Below are positions 8,014 to 17,738 of a stretch of DNA of 36,310 nucleotides, piece after piece. Below the pieces are notes generated by a model. The model did not search any database and was not told the origin of the DNA. It worked only from the letters and a program-made list of their open reading frames with translations. The stretch spans positions 1 through 36,310 of the forward strand of contig JADHWO010000020.1 in the NCBI GenBank assembly GCA_016783445.1. The letters are read 5' to 3'. Position numbers and translations under genes: made by a program. The stretch is from Candidatus Aminicenantota bacterium. Lineage in GTDB: Bacteria > Acidobacteriota > Aminicenantia > Aminicenantales > Aminicenantaceae. Numbering within the stretch: the stretch's first letter is position 1; each line of letters starts with the position of its first letter.

Positions 8014-10038
8014 TCAGCCACCAAAAATGGTGAAGAATTCAAGGGTGTGTTGAAGCCAGCCAAGCCAGTTTGATACCCATTTTAGAGGTGCAAGCCTGTT
8101 AGGCTTCATTTTTTTACTGTTGTTGGTCCGGTTGATATCCAGGACCAGTTTGAATTCCGGGTCAACGACTGCTTTTTTAATTTTTGAAGGTCTATGGTAG
8201 ATATATTTCTTCCATCTGTACAAACCATCCCATACTTCTCTTATTTCTTGGCCGTCTTCAAAAACTACAAGAACATCAACAGGGACTTTAGCTTCACCTA
8301 ACCGGCGCACAGTGACCTCTGACCGGTAAACACTATCTTTTGTTTTCTCTTTTTTTCTTTCTCTTTCTTTATATATTCCGTTAAACAATCCTATGGGTTG
8401 TCTTTCCTTGTTGCTGGTAATTCTATCTATAGAATAGTCAAGCTTCCCTGAACCATAAATGAATTGATCCAGGAACCAGCTCATATCCTGGCCGGCAAAT
8501 TCTGAGACAACAGCATAAAAGTCCTCGGGGCGTGGATGTTTGAACCAGAATCGTAACGAATAAGCTTTAATCATTTTTGAGAAAAGCTCTTTTCCCATAA
8601 ACCTTTTAAGAGTTCTTAATGTGAGCTCGGCTTTAGAATAAGAATTAGCACCATAACTTCCTCCTTCTAAAAATTCCCAGGAAAAGCGCTGCATGATGTC
8701 CATATTGTAGGTCTGGCGGTGTCTTGAGATTCCGTCTGATTCGATGGGAATTCTTACATCTTTGAAGGTTACTGGAATTCCAAAATAACTCATGTTGTAA
8801 AGCGGCTCTCCGTAAGCTGCGTAATAAACCTCTGTATCAAGAAAAGATGTGAAGCCCTCATCCATCCATGGATTTTCAAACTCGTTGCTGCCCACAAGGC
8901 CGTAAAAATAGCCATGTCCAAACTCATGAATTGTTACTCCTTCGGGGCTAGAAATTCCTTTCCGAGTGAGAAAGTAAGCGCCTCCGGTGAAAAATGTGGG
9001 ATACTCCATTCCTCCTGAACCACTGTTGTAGGCTGGGTCCACACAGGTAGAAGTTGTGTAAGGATAATCGCCGTAAAAAAGACTGCAGTACTTGATTGCG
9101 TTTTTGACTGCATTCATATACCGGTCCTTAAGTTTTTTATGCTGGGGCTGGAGGAGGAGAGTGATTTGGGTGCTCTTACCAGGAGCAAACTCATAATCTT
9201 CTATGTATGGGGGCAGAAAATGTGGGCTGGCTGTCCAGGCAAAATCATGAACGCTGTGCTGGTAGAAATGGTGAGTTGTGGTTCCGTCTTCATTGTTTAT
9301 TTTTTCTCTATGCTCTCCTGTTGCTCCAACAATAAAAGAAGAAGGGAGAGTAATCTTTACATCGTAGGTTCCGTAATCTGCAAAATATTCGCTTGAAGCA
9401 TGGTACTGATGGCAGTTCCATTTGCCTTCAATAAAAACACCGATCTTTGGAAACCACTGGGCGATGAAATAATAGTCCTTGTATACTCCTGTTCTGGCTA
9501 TGGGGCGCGGGACTTTTGACTCAAATTCAATATTGAGCAAAATTGTCTGACCGGGTTCCAGGGAATGGGGAAGCCTCGCTGAAAAGACAGTCTGGTCATA
9601 AAGATTCTCATCATCAGGTTGGTCGAATTCCATGTCCGGGAATAAGTCGTAAGCCTCAAAATAAGGATTATTGATGATCTTTATTGAATTCACCTGGCAG
9701 TATCCCCAGTCGTCTTTAGTGAACCCAGTCACTCTTCTTCCTCTCCGGGAAGCTTCAGTGAGAAAAGTGCTCATGTTGTTCTGGAATGCGTTCCAGTAGA
9801 GATGGAACCAGAGTTCGTCGATAGAATTTTCAGAATCATTCGTCCAGGAGAGAATTTCAGAGGCTTTTATTAAATTCTTTTTTGTGTCCAGCGTCACACT
9901 CATTGTGTAATTGGCAATCTGTTTACAGAGTGGTTCTTGAGCAGAAGTACAGAGAAGGCCAAGTAAAAGGAAAAAAAGGAAGCTTAAAGCTAATATTTTC
10001 TTTAACAATCTGGTCTCCTTAACAAATATTTGTTTCAT
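8014..10038 (-). CDS. M1-family (aminopeptidase N-like) zinc metallopeptidase
   Basis: GGMEYPTFF (GxMEN-like), HEFGHGYFYGLVGSNEFENPWMDEGFTSF (HExxH-x18-E). Start moved from ORF start 10077 to the internal Met of MKQIFVKETRLLKKILALSFLFFLLLGLL, which gives a signal peptide. Confidence 0.9.
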   Translation of the reverse strand: MKQIFVKETRLLKKILALSFLFFLLLGLLCTSAQEPLCKQIANYTMSVTLDTKKNLIKASEILSWTNDSENSIDELWFHLYWNAFQNNMSTFLTEASRRGRRVTGFTKDDWGYCQVNSIKIINNPYFEAYDLFPDMEFDQPDDENLYDQTVFSARLPHSLEPGQTILLNIEFESKVPRPIARTGVYKDYYFIAQWFPKIGVFIEGKWNCHQYHASSEYFADYGTYDVKITLPSSFIVGATGEHREKINNEDGTTTHHFYQHSVHDFAWTASPHFLPPYIEDYEFAPGKSTQITLLLQPQHKKLKDRYMNAVKNAIKYCSLFYGDYPYTTSTCVDPAYNSGSGGMEYPTFFTGGAYFLTRKGISSPEGVTIHEFGHGYFYGLVGSNEFENPWMDEGFTSFLDTEVYYAAYGEPLYNMSYFGIPVTFKDVRIPIESDGISRHRQTYNMDIMQRFSWEFLEGGSYGANSYSKAELTLRTLKRFMGKELFSKMIKAYSLRFWFKHPRPEDFYAVVSEFAGQDMSWFLDQFIYGSGKLDYSIDRITSNKERQPIGLFNGIYKERERKKEKTKDSVYRSEVTVRRLGEAKVPVDVLVVFEDGQEIREVWDGLYRWKKYIYHRPSKIKKAVVDPEFKLVLDINRTNNSKKMKPNRLAPLKWVSNWLGWLQHTLEFFTIFGG

Positions 10039-10201
10039 ATTATTAAAGATGATTTTTTTTCGCAATACAAATTCCAAAAATTATTTCATATTGATAACTT
10101 TATAAGGAAAGGCTAATATAAAATATTTGATTCTAATCGTATGACATGCCATGATTGTGAAAGTAAAGGGTTGAAAAAAATATCTGGAGACATAAACAAA
10201 G

Positions 10202-10780
10202 ATGAAAGAGAAAAAACAGGAAGGGAGACTCTCTTTTTTACAGCTTGTCAGGAGCCGGAGAAGTATTCGCCGCTATCTGGATAAACCTGTTGAAAGGGAG
10301 AAGGTCCTGACCTGCATAGAAGCGGCGCGCCTGGCCCCATCGGCTGATAATGTTCAGCCCTGGAGATTTTTAATTCTTGATGAGCCAGATCTGAGGACGA
10401 AGTTTGCGAAAGAGGTTTTTTCAGGGATATATTCCATCTCAAAATTTGCTGTTAAAGCCCCGATGCTTATCTTAATCCTTGCGCGGCTAGATATCATTGC
10501 AAACAGGATAGGGAAGCAAATCCAGAATATCAGCTATTATTATATCGACATAGGAATTGCAGGAGAGCATATTGTTCTTCAAGCCGAAGAGCTTGGTCTG
10601 GGCACATGCTGGATTGGATGGTTCAATCCCCGTAAGGCCAGGAAATTTTTAAAGATTCCGCGTAAATATAAAATTGTCTCTCTAATGGCTGTTGGGTACT
10701 ATGAGAAAAAACCCTCAAGAGATAGGAAAAGGAAGGCACTTCAAGAGATAACCTGGTTCAATAAAATCGGAGAAAAATAG
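10202..10780 (+). CDS. Nitroreductase family protein
   Basis: SRRSIRRYLDKPV..., ARLAPSADNVQPWRF, LGLGTCWIGWF. Confidence 0.9.
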   Translation: MKEKKQEGRLSFLQLVRSRRSIRRYLDKPVEREKVLTCIEAARLAPSADNVQPWRFLILDEPDLRTKFAKEVFSGIYSISKFAVKAPMLILILARLDIIANRIGKQIQNISYYYIDIGIAGEHIVLQAEELGLGTCWIGWFNPRKARKFLKIPRKYKIVSLMAVGYYEKKPSRDRKRKALQEITWFNKIGEK

Positions 10781-10878
10781 TCGGGGGGCATTCCCTTAGG
10801 TATTGTTCTTATAATTAAAATTTGTCAGTTTATGAATTACTAGCGTTAATTCTTATAACTTGGAAACGCCTTTTTGTT

Positions 10879-13800
10879 TTATAAAATAGGATCCTGGACG
10901 ACCTCCAGTTTTTTTGACATAACTTCTTTTCCATCAACGATAAGAGCGACTTTATATAATCCCGGCTCCACGGTAGCAGCCATTCTCTGGCGAGGTTGTT
11001 GATCCTCTCTTGGCTCTGACCTTTTCCTTAAGTCCCAGAAAACCCTTTGAATCCCTTTTCCCGGCTTTCCATTTATTTTTTGGATCTCGTTTCCTTCAAG
11101 GTCTTTTATCACAATGCTGACGGATTTAGCGGGATTCTTGAGATAGTAGTAGATCGAAGAGCCAACCGGAGGATTATTCACTCGTGCAAATTCGCCATAC
11201 CTCGGGCCTCTTCTATCCATCATGTTCCATTTGATTGTTCTCTGGATATCAAAGAGATAGGATTCATTCTCCAAAATTTCTTTTTTAAATTCTTTAAAGG
11301 GGAATATGTCTGTTATGTATATCCCTCTTCCGTAAGTGCCGATGGCAAGGTCACGTTCTCTTTTCTGGATGTCAAGGTCCAAAATCATAACATCAGGCGC
11401 AGATGAGGACATCTCTATCCAGTTTTTCCCTTTGTCTATAGTGACAAATATGCCGTAGTCGGTGGCTAAGTACAGGACATCAGGATTATCAGGGTCTTCT
11501 TCAATATCCCTGGCCGGGTTCATCATTCCCTGACTCAAGTCTTCCCATGTTTTTCCCATATCATGAGTAACATATATGTAAGAGTTATCCTCACTATGGG
11601 TTCTGTATCCGGAATAAGTGACATAGCAGGTTTCTAGGTCATGAGCAGAGGGTTCAACTTTGGTTACCCAGTGATCGTAAGGTATCCTGGCTCCTTTTAT
11701 ATTCTTTTTTGGTTTTCCATTCTTATCATAAAACCTTAATGTGATATTCTGCCATGTGTTACCCTCGTCAGTGCTTAACTGCAGGTTTCCATCGTCGGTT
11801 CCTGCCCAATAGACTCCGGGCTTTTTTGGCGATTCTGCAAAAGTATAAATAGTGGCATACTGGAGATTTGTCTCTTTAGAAAGCTCTATCCTCTCTTTGT
11901 TGTTCTTGGAGAGATCAGGGCTTATTGTTTCAAAGGTTCCTCTATCCCCCCTGCTTCTTGACCGGTGCACATGCTGGGAACAAACATAAACAGTTCCAGG
12001 ATTGTGGGGAGAAAGAACAATAGGGGAATCCCATTGATACCTTTGTGAAGCTTTCCCTTCAGCCCTTTCTTCAGCAGTATTCCTCTTTGAAAGACTGATG
12101 GTTTCCCCTGTCTTGAAGTTCATTCGATTTGAGCGGCCGAACTGGCTCTCAAAATAGATATATTCTGGATTCCACCAATCCCTCAGCACATAGTAGCCAT
12201 CCCCGGAAGGAAGATATGTCCAGTCAGCAGGAAAGACGCCATACTGGTTTCTATTTTGGGATGGACCTATCCAGCAGCCGTTGTCCTGAGTTCCTCCCAT
12301 AACATTGTATGGCATTTCATTGTCGACCGATATGTCGTAGAACTGCTGGGCGCTGATTGTGTCTTTTTGGGACCAGTGTTTTCCTCCATCCCAGGTCTCG
12401 TTGACTCCACCGTCATTTCCATTAAGAATATGTTTTGAATTAAGCGGATCTATCCACATGCCTCGTGTATCAACGTGGCACTTATGGAATCCCGATGTCC
12501 ATGGCGCGTTTTTGAATATTTTTCCTCCATCTTTGGAAACCTTCACAACAACCTCAACAGCATAAAGAACTTTGTCGTTGTTGGGATCAACGTATATCCT
12601 TCCCGCATAGCCAGCCTCTATCTGGTTGACAACCGAGCTTCCTCCAACGAGCTTGTATTCTGTCATTTTGGTCCAGGATTCTCCCTGGTCTTCTGTGCGG
12701 TAAATAACTCCTGATTTTTTAACCGGTTCCATTATACTCAAAGCATCCGCATAAATGATCTGGAGGATGTACCTGTTTAAAACTTGAGACAGTCCCTTTG
12801 TCTCTTCGTATTCCTTTATATTTTTTGTGAATTCTTTGAATCTGGATTTCAGGTCTTCTCTGTCTTTGTAAGCTTTATTGGCTTTGTCATTTAAATTTTT
12901 GAGGTTTATACCAAGTTTTTCGATCAACCCTGTTTCCTTGACCAGATCATTGGCTTTTTCGGCGAGAACTTTTTCATCTTTTATTTTTTCAGGATCAAAT
13001 TTTAAAAGTGACTTTAAATCAGTATGGACTTGGACTTTGTTTATGTCTGTCACAGAAAAAACATCATCTTTGATCTCGATTCCCTCAGAATCTGCAAAAA
13101 GTAAAAAGAGTACAAATCCGTTGATCTCTTTGATGAGTTTTTTATGACCCTCTTCTCTTTTTAATGTTTTTTCGATTTCATCTATGCTTTGTAAAATTTT
13201 GTCATTTTTCCTGTAAACCTGCCTGGCTTTTTTATTAAAAGCTTTTAGGTCAATTTGAATTTTCTTTTGGAATTCCATGTCCTTAATCAGTTCGTTTAAC
13301 TTCTCAACAAGCTCATTTTCATCTTTAAATTTAATGGATTCAAACTCCACCAGTTTTTTAATATCAGGGTGGATTTTGAAATTTTTAAATTTGTTAAAAT
13401 AATAACCGTCTTTAAAAATTCTCCCTCTTCTGAAAAGAGACTGCCCTTCTCTTTCATTTAAGCCCAGGTTAGTCTCCTCATCCATACGTATATATATAAT
13501 GTTCGGATTCCTCTCGTAGATGGAGATTCCATTCCATCCGGTCTTAATATCCAAAGGAAGTCCGTTTGTCAGCTTTTTCCAGGTTTTTCCGCCGTCCGTG
13601 GTTTTATAAACATGATTCCCTTCCTGTCGGTCCATAAAGGTCCATGTTCTTCTGTATGTTTTGTAGGCTACAGCAAGGACAATATCTGAATTTGTAGGAT
13701 CAATTACAAAATCCCCAATGCCTCTGTCCTTTAGATCAAGAACTTTTGTCCAGGTCTTTCCTCCATCCACAGTCTTGTATAATCCACGCTGGCAATCCAT

Positions 13801-14328
13801 CTTGTTATCATAGAGTTTTCCTTCGGCTGCCACATAGACGATATCCGGATTTTTATAGTCAATTGCAACTTTTGGAATAAAATAACTCTGTTCCAGACCA
13901 ATGTGGATCCATTTTTTTCCACCATCTGTGGATTTCCACATGCCGTTTCCGTGGGCACTGGAACGTGCATGCAGCGGCTCTCCTGTACCGGCGTAAATAA
14001 TGTTGGGGTCCGAAGGGGCTACAGCAAGATCTCCCATGCTCATATTTCCGTATTTGTCAAAAATCGGCTCAAAATGAATCCCGCCATCCTCAGTTTTCCA
14101 GATGCCGCCGCTTGCTGTGGCGGCGTAATAGGTTTGACTCTGCCCTCGAGGCACTGCAAAAGATGTTATCCTCCCTGAAAACGTCCATGGGCCAATATGA
14201 CGCCAGGTGAATCGATTAAGGTCTTTTGTTGTAATGGTTTCCTGTGAAAAGATTAAAGAGTTACTGGCAAGAAAAAGACAAATTATGGTTGCGATCCATA
14301 CCAAACGACTTAAATTATTTTTTCTCAT
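10879..14328 (-). CDS. VPS10/sortilin-like BNR-repeat beta-propeller protein (secreted)
   Basis: Signal peptide; repeated Asp-box-like motifs (KTEDGGIHF, KSTDGGKKW, KTVDGGKTW, KTTDGGKTW, STDEGNTW, VTHDMGKTW, TIDKGKNW); 'FTWRHIGPWTFSGRI' start typical of this family. Confidence 0.9.
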   Translation of the reverse strand: MRKNNLSRLVWIATIICLFLASNSLIFSQETITTKDLNRFTWRHIGPWTFSGRITSFAVPRGQSQTYYAATASGGIWKTEDGGIHFEPIFDKYGNMSMGDLAVAPSDPNIIYAGTGEPLHARSSAHGNGMWKSTDGGKKWIHIGLEQSYFIPKVAIDYKNPDIVYVAAEGKLYDNKMDCQRGLYKTVDGGKTWTKVLDLKDRGIGDFVIDPTNSDIVLAVAYKTYRRTWTFMDRQEGNHVYKTTDGGKTWKKLTNGLPLDIKTGWNGISIYERNPNIIYIRMDEETNLGLNEREGQSLFRRGRIFKDGYYFNKFKNFKIHPDIKKLVEFESIKFKDENELVEKLNELIKDMEFQKKIQIDLKAFNKKARQVYRKNDKILQSIDEIEKTLKREEGHKKLIKEINGFVLFLLFADSEGIEIKDDVFSVTDINKVQVHTDLKSLLKFDPEKIKDEKVLAEKANDLVKETGLIEKLGINLKNLNDKANKAYKDREDLKSRFKEFTKNIKEYEETKGLSQVLNRYILQIIYADALSIMEPVKKSGVIYRTEDQGESWTKMTEYKLVGGSSVVNQIEAGYAGRIYVDPNNDKVLYAVEVVVKVSKDGGKIFKNAPWTSGFHKCHVDTRGMWIDPLNSKHILNGNDGGVNETWDGGKHWSQKDTISAQQFYDISVDNEMPYNVMGGTQDNGCWIGPSQNRNQYGVFPADWTYLPSGDGYYVLRDWWNPEYIYFESQFGRSNRMNFKTGETISLSKRNTAEERAEGKASQRYQWDSPIVLSPHNPGTVYVCSQHVHRSRSRGDRGTFETISPDLSKNNKERIELSKETNLQYATIYTFAESPKKPGVYWAGTDDGNLQLSTDEGNTWQNITLRFYDKNGKPKKNIKGARIPYDHWVTKVEPSAHDLETCYVTYSGYRTHSEDNSYIYVTHDMGKTWEDLSQGMMNPARDIEEDPDNPDVLYLATDYGIFVTIDKGKNWIEMSSSAPDVMILDLDIQKRERDLAIGTYGRGIYITDIFPFKEFKKEILENESYLFDIQRTIKWNMMDRRGPRYGEFARVNNPPVGSSIYYYLKNPAKSVSIVIKDLEGNEIQKINGKPGKGIQRVFWDLRKRSEPREDQQPRQRMAATVEPGLYKVALIVDGKEVMSKKLEVVQDPIL

Positions 14329-14572
14329 TATTCCTCCTTTGAATTATTCAGAATTTATTTTGATGGAAAGAAGTCTATTGGTGAGTAATTTATATTGATT
14401 TCCTGTTTTTTCTGTGAATCTCTTTTCCATGCAGACGTATCTTTCCGATTTCCCGAAAGACAACTTATAGCACAAGAATATTTTAAGGTCAAAAATAAAA
14501 ATAAATATCATATCTTTTTATCCAGTCACTTTTGGACATGTTCTAATATTGAGAAAGAAAATTAAGGGATGT

Positions 14573-15400
14573 TTAGATTTCGACTTTAAAAATGCCCTTA
14601 AATGAGAATCCGAAGATTATTGAGAGAGCAAAATAAACAATAAGCCAGTGGATGTGCCATCCGAGGAGGTTCATTCTTTGGGGTGGATAAGTGACTTCTA
14701 TGGTCTTTAACGGTATATCTCCGGGCAGGGGAGCCTCTCCTGGATTGAATAATTCGTCTATAAAATTACGTTGTACCCTTGACTGCGAGATTTTGCTGAG
14801 CGGATTCTGGGCGGCGGCTATTTTTTTTGTGAATCTCTGGCCATTGATTATAAAAGTTATATCATGGACTCCTTTTTCTTTTACCAGGAAACGCCAGTTT
14901 ATCTCTCTTTCTTCTTCAATCCTGAGCGGAGAGGTTTCGATATTTAGGGCTGAAGAGGGTTCAATAGCAATATTTATATCGAAGAGATCGTGGCCTTCTT
15001 CCATTTTAACCTTCAGTATGGCTTTTTGACCGGGAGCTAAATCCTGATAGCCAAACCATAGGTTGAGCTGGACGAGAATCAGGAAAATAGGGATGATCAA
15101 AACAAGCATGGGCTTAGCAGAATAACCGATATATTTCAGGTTATAACGGAGGATGTTTCCTTGTGCTTTGAGGGTAATGCTTAAGCTGTCTTTAAATAAG
15201 CGGAGCTCGAGTAGATGAGCTATTATTTTTTTCTTGACCTGTCTTATGCCTTGCTGGTTTGAGGTGAAACGGAAAATAAAAAGCATCAGAAGTGCTGTTA
15301 GAAAAGAAATAAAAATCATGCCGATCCAGGGGCTCATATTAATAAAAGGGAAAAAGATAAATTCAAAGAGCCTGCCAAATATAGAATTAAATAGCCACAT
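14573..15400 (-). CDS. Membrane protein with Oxa1/DUF106-like topology
   Basis: TM1 (MSPWIGMIFISFLTALLMLFIFRF), charged cytoplasmic helical region, PMLVLIIPIFLILVQLNLWFGYQ as TM2, soluble domain, C-terminal TM. Family assignment is tentative. Confidence 0.5.
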   Translation of the reverse strand: MWLFNSIFGRLFEFIFFPFINMSPWIGMIFISFLTALLMLFIFRFTSNQQGIRQVKKKIIAHLLELRLFKDSLSITLKAQGNILRYNLKYIGYSAKPMLVLIIPIFLILVQLNLWFGYQDLAPGQKAILKVKMEEGHDLFDINIAIEPSSALNIETSPLRIEEEREINWRFLVKEKGVHDITFIINGQRFTKKIAAAQNPLSKISQSRVQRNFIDELFNPGEAPLPGDIPLKTIEVTYPPQRMNLLGWHIHWLIVYFALSIIFGFSFKGIFKVEI

Positions 15401-15544
15401 CGTTTTTTTGTTTCGCCTATATTATTGCCGAAAAAACTGTCAAAATTGTAACACTTCTTTTAGATGTCTGGTAACGAGTGCCCTCACAGGCAGGCTCGCA
15501 GGGACAATTCAAGTCATATCCCCTGAGGTAAAGTATCTGGCTCC

Positions 15545-15736
15545 TCATGAAATGTATCCTAATCCTTTAAGCTTTTTTTTAATTTCATCTTCAGAATCGG
15601 ATTCTTCAAGCTTAATTATCTCTTTCTCGAGGCAGTGAGTGATGAATTCTTCTGGAGAAGAATAACCGGCTATTTTTGCGAATTTTTTTACTTTGTCCAT
15701 TAAATCTTTTTCCAGTTTTATCTTGGCTTTTCCCAT
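15545..15736 (-). CDS. Small ribbon-helix-helix-like protein (63 aa)
   Basis: MGKAKIKLEKDLMDKVKKFAKIAGYSSPEEFITHCLEKEI resembles RHH N-terminal strand plus helices; lies just downstream of the phosphodiesterase cluster in the same orientation. Confidence 0.65.
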   Translation of the reverse strand: MGKAKIKLEKDLMDKVKKFAKIAGYSSPEEFITHCLEKEIIKLEESDSEDEIKKKLKGLGYIS

Positions 15737-15752
15737 AAAAATTCTCCTCGAT

Positions 15753-17738
15753 TTAAAATATGGGTTTTCCCCTGATCCCTTCGGGTTGATTTATTCTAAA
15801 AACCTTAAAGATTGTGGCTGTTACATCGTAAAGAGCAGGGGACTTGATCTTGGCGCTTTGGTTGGAGAGGAAAATTCCAGGAGTTACTTCTGGAGACACA
15901 CAGTGGTCGCCGCTCCATTTTTCTGTATTATCTTCAACGATCTTTTTGGGGATTCTGCCGAGAGGTGTACCCCAGGAACCGCGGTACCCGGAGTTATAGC
16001 CAACAATGATTTCCGGAGCTTTATTTATGTAAGGACCGTGAAAGACATCTTTAGTAACATATGCCCTTAAGACAGGTCTTTCACCTGTATCGGGATCTTT
16101 GAAGTTTTCCAGCTTCTGTGCGATTTCGCGAACAAGGGTTTCTTTTTCTGCTCCTGGTTTAACAATACCCTCGGCTTCTCTATCCTTTTGGTTTATGTAA
16201 AGGCTGTTTAAGCCCAGAGCATAGGCTTTTGTCTTTGACCAGTTGGTGTTTGTAAAAACAATGTTTTCACCCTGTTTCCATTTATTGATAAGAGAATGGT
16301 ACCCGCTTTCTTTGAGCCATGTATTAAGATTAAATTGGCGGCGAAATGATGTAAAACCATGGTCAGACATAACTATCAAGATTGTATCTTTGTCCGCCTT
16401 TTCCATGGCCTTGGCTAGTAGTTTGTCCGCCTCAATATAAATGTTTTCTATAGCGTTTCCGTATTTCGGGGCAAGTTTAGCGTCATAGGATGGACATTTT
16501 TTATCGATAAAACGCCAGAACATATGCTGCCGCTGGTCAGTGCTGGAAAGGTAGTAAAAAAGAATCCCGGAATCAAATCGCTCCAGTTCATAGTCAAACA
16601 TCTTTATTCTTTCTCTCAAAACTATATCGTCCTGGTCGAGAAATTCCCCATCATCCAGGATGCCGTGATCGAGCGCCTTAAAATCAGCAGGAAGGCCTTT
16701 TGTGTAAAATGACCCGAATTTTTCTACCAGTTCTTCTGAGTAATTTTTTGGAGTGGAAATTGGCAGGCAAGCATTTGCAGGATCTATGTTAACAGGCGAG
16801 ACATACAGCTTGAATTCAGGACGGACCTGTTTGAGGAAAAAATTGCAGATGCCGTTTACACTCCGGGTTGGAATCATGTTGAAGCGGACTTTTTTCCAGT
16901 TGCTCCATTCGCCTTCCTGAAGGATAAATTCTTGGTCCTGGATCACTATTTTGGCCACAGGATTTACTGGATCGATAAAAACTTTAAAGTTTATGTAGGA
17001 ATCCGGTCTGTCTTTTTTGAAAGAGTTGACCGGTCCAGGAAGTTTTGATTCCACTTGATTATCCATCACATAGACTTCGTGGATATTTGCTCCACCAATA
17101 TCTTCTTTAATTTCCGTAAATTCAGATGTGTAGTAGTTGCATGTGCCATAGGTTCCGAGTATGTCAGGCGTTCCCATCCCGGAAAGGGTTCTCTGTTTTG
17201 TCGGGACAGGAGGGTAATTGGAGGGCATTTTAAAAATTGTGGCTGGGATGTCATAATCTTCAAGTATTTGCCAGAAAGCTTTTCCCTTGAGAAGATTTTT
17301 AACATCTCCGCCTGAAAGGGGGAGAACAAGATTTCCGAAGGAGATTGTTTTTGTAGCTTCGCTTGTTTCAGATGCGGAAAATACAGGAAAGTAACGTTCT
17401 GGATCCCTGTGGATAAAGTCAAAGATGGCGTGGCCACCCGGGTCTGTTCCGGTTATAAAATTTGACCATGCGACAGGGCTCTGAGCTGGAATGCTTGACC
17501 TGAGTGGCAGGAAACTACCCTGGTTCCACAAACGTTTAAAATGAGGAAGTTTTCCTTCTTTCATCCAAATCTGGAGAAGATGGGGGTCCATGCCGTCAAG
17601 CCCCAGGATAATTAGTTTTTTATGAGTTTCCCTTTTTCCAGTTACTTTAGTAACAAGGTCGGAGCTGCTTCCTAAAGCCAGAAGTGAGCCTGAGGCTAAC
17701 CCTAATTTAATAAATTCTCTTCGTTTTATCGGTTTCAT
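15753..17738 (-). CDS. Alkaline-phosphatase-superfamily phosphodiesterase/nucleotide pyrophosphatase, TAT signal
   Basis: KRREFIKLG TAT-like signal, LIILGLDGMDPHLL, SPVAWSNFITGTDPGGHAIFDF, MSDHGFTSFRR, WSGDHCVSPEVTPGIFLS. Confidence 0.9.
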   Translation of the reverse strand: MKPIKRREFIKLGLASGSLLALGSSSDLVTKVTGKRETHKKLIILGLDGMDPHLLQIWMKEGKLPHFKRLWNQGSFLPLRSSIPAQSPVAWSNFITGTDPGGHAIFDFIHRDPERYFPVFSASETSEATKTISFGNLVLPLSGGDVKNLLKGKAFWQILEDYDIPATIFKMPSNYPPVPTKQRTLSGMGTPDILGTYGTCNYYTSEFTEIKEDIGGANIHEVYVMDNQVESKLPGPVNSFKKDRPDSYINFKVFIDPVNPVAKIVIQDQEFILQEGEWSNWKKVRFNMIPTRSVNGICNFFLKQVRPEFKLYVSPVNIDPANACLPISTPKNYSEELVEKFGSFYTKGLPADFKALDHGILDDGEFLDQDDIVLRERIKMFDYELERFDSGILFYYLSSTDQRQHMFWRFIDKKCPSYDAKLAPKYGNAIENIYIEADKLLAKAMEKADKDTILIVMSDHGFTSFRRQFNLNTWLKESGYHSLINKWKQGENIVFTNTNWSKTKAYALGLNSLYINQKDREAEGIVKPGAEKETLVREIAQKLENFKDPDTGERPVLRAYVTKDVFHGPYINKAPEIIVGYNSGYRGSWGTPLGRIPKKIVEDNTEKWSGDHCVSPEVTPGIFLSNQSAKIKSPALYDVTATIFKVFRINQPEGIRGKPIF

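Noticed and set aside
11047-14178. Several plus-strand ORFs (11047..11406, 12256..12438, 12475..12714, 12878..13147, 13903..14178)
   Set aside because: All antisense to the 1149-aa propeller gene with conserved Asp-box motifs; no RBS or family similarity seen.
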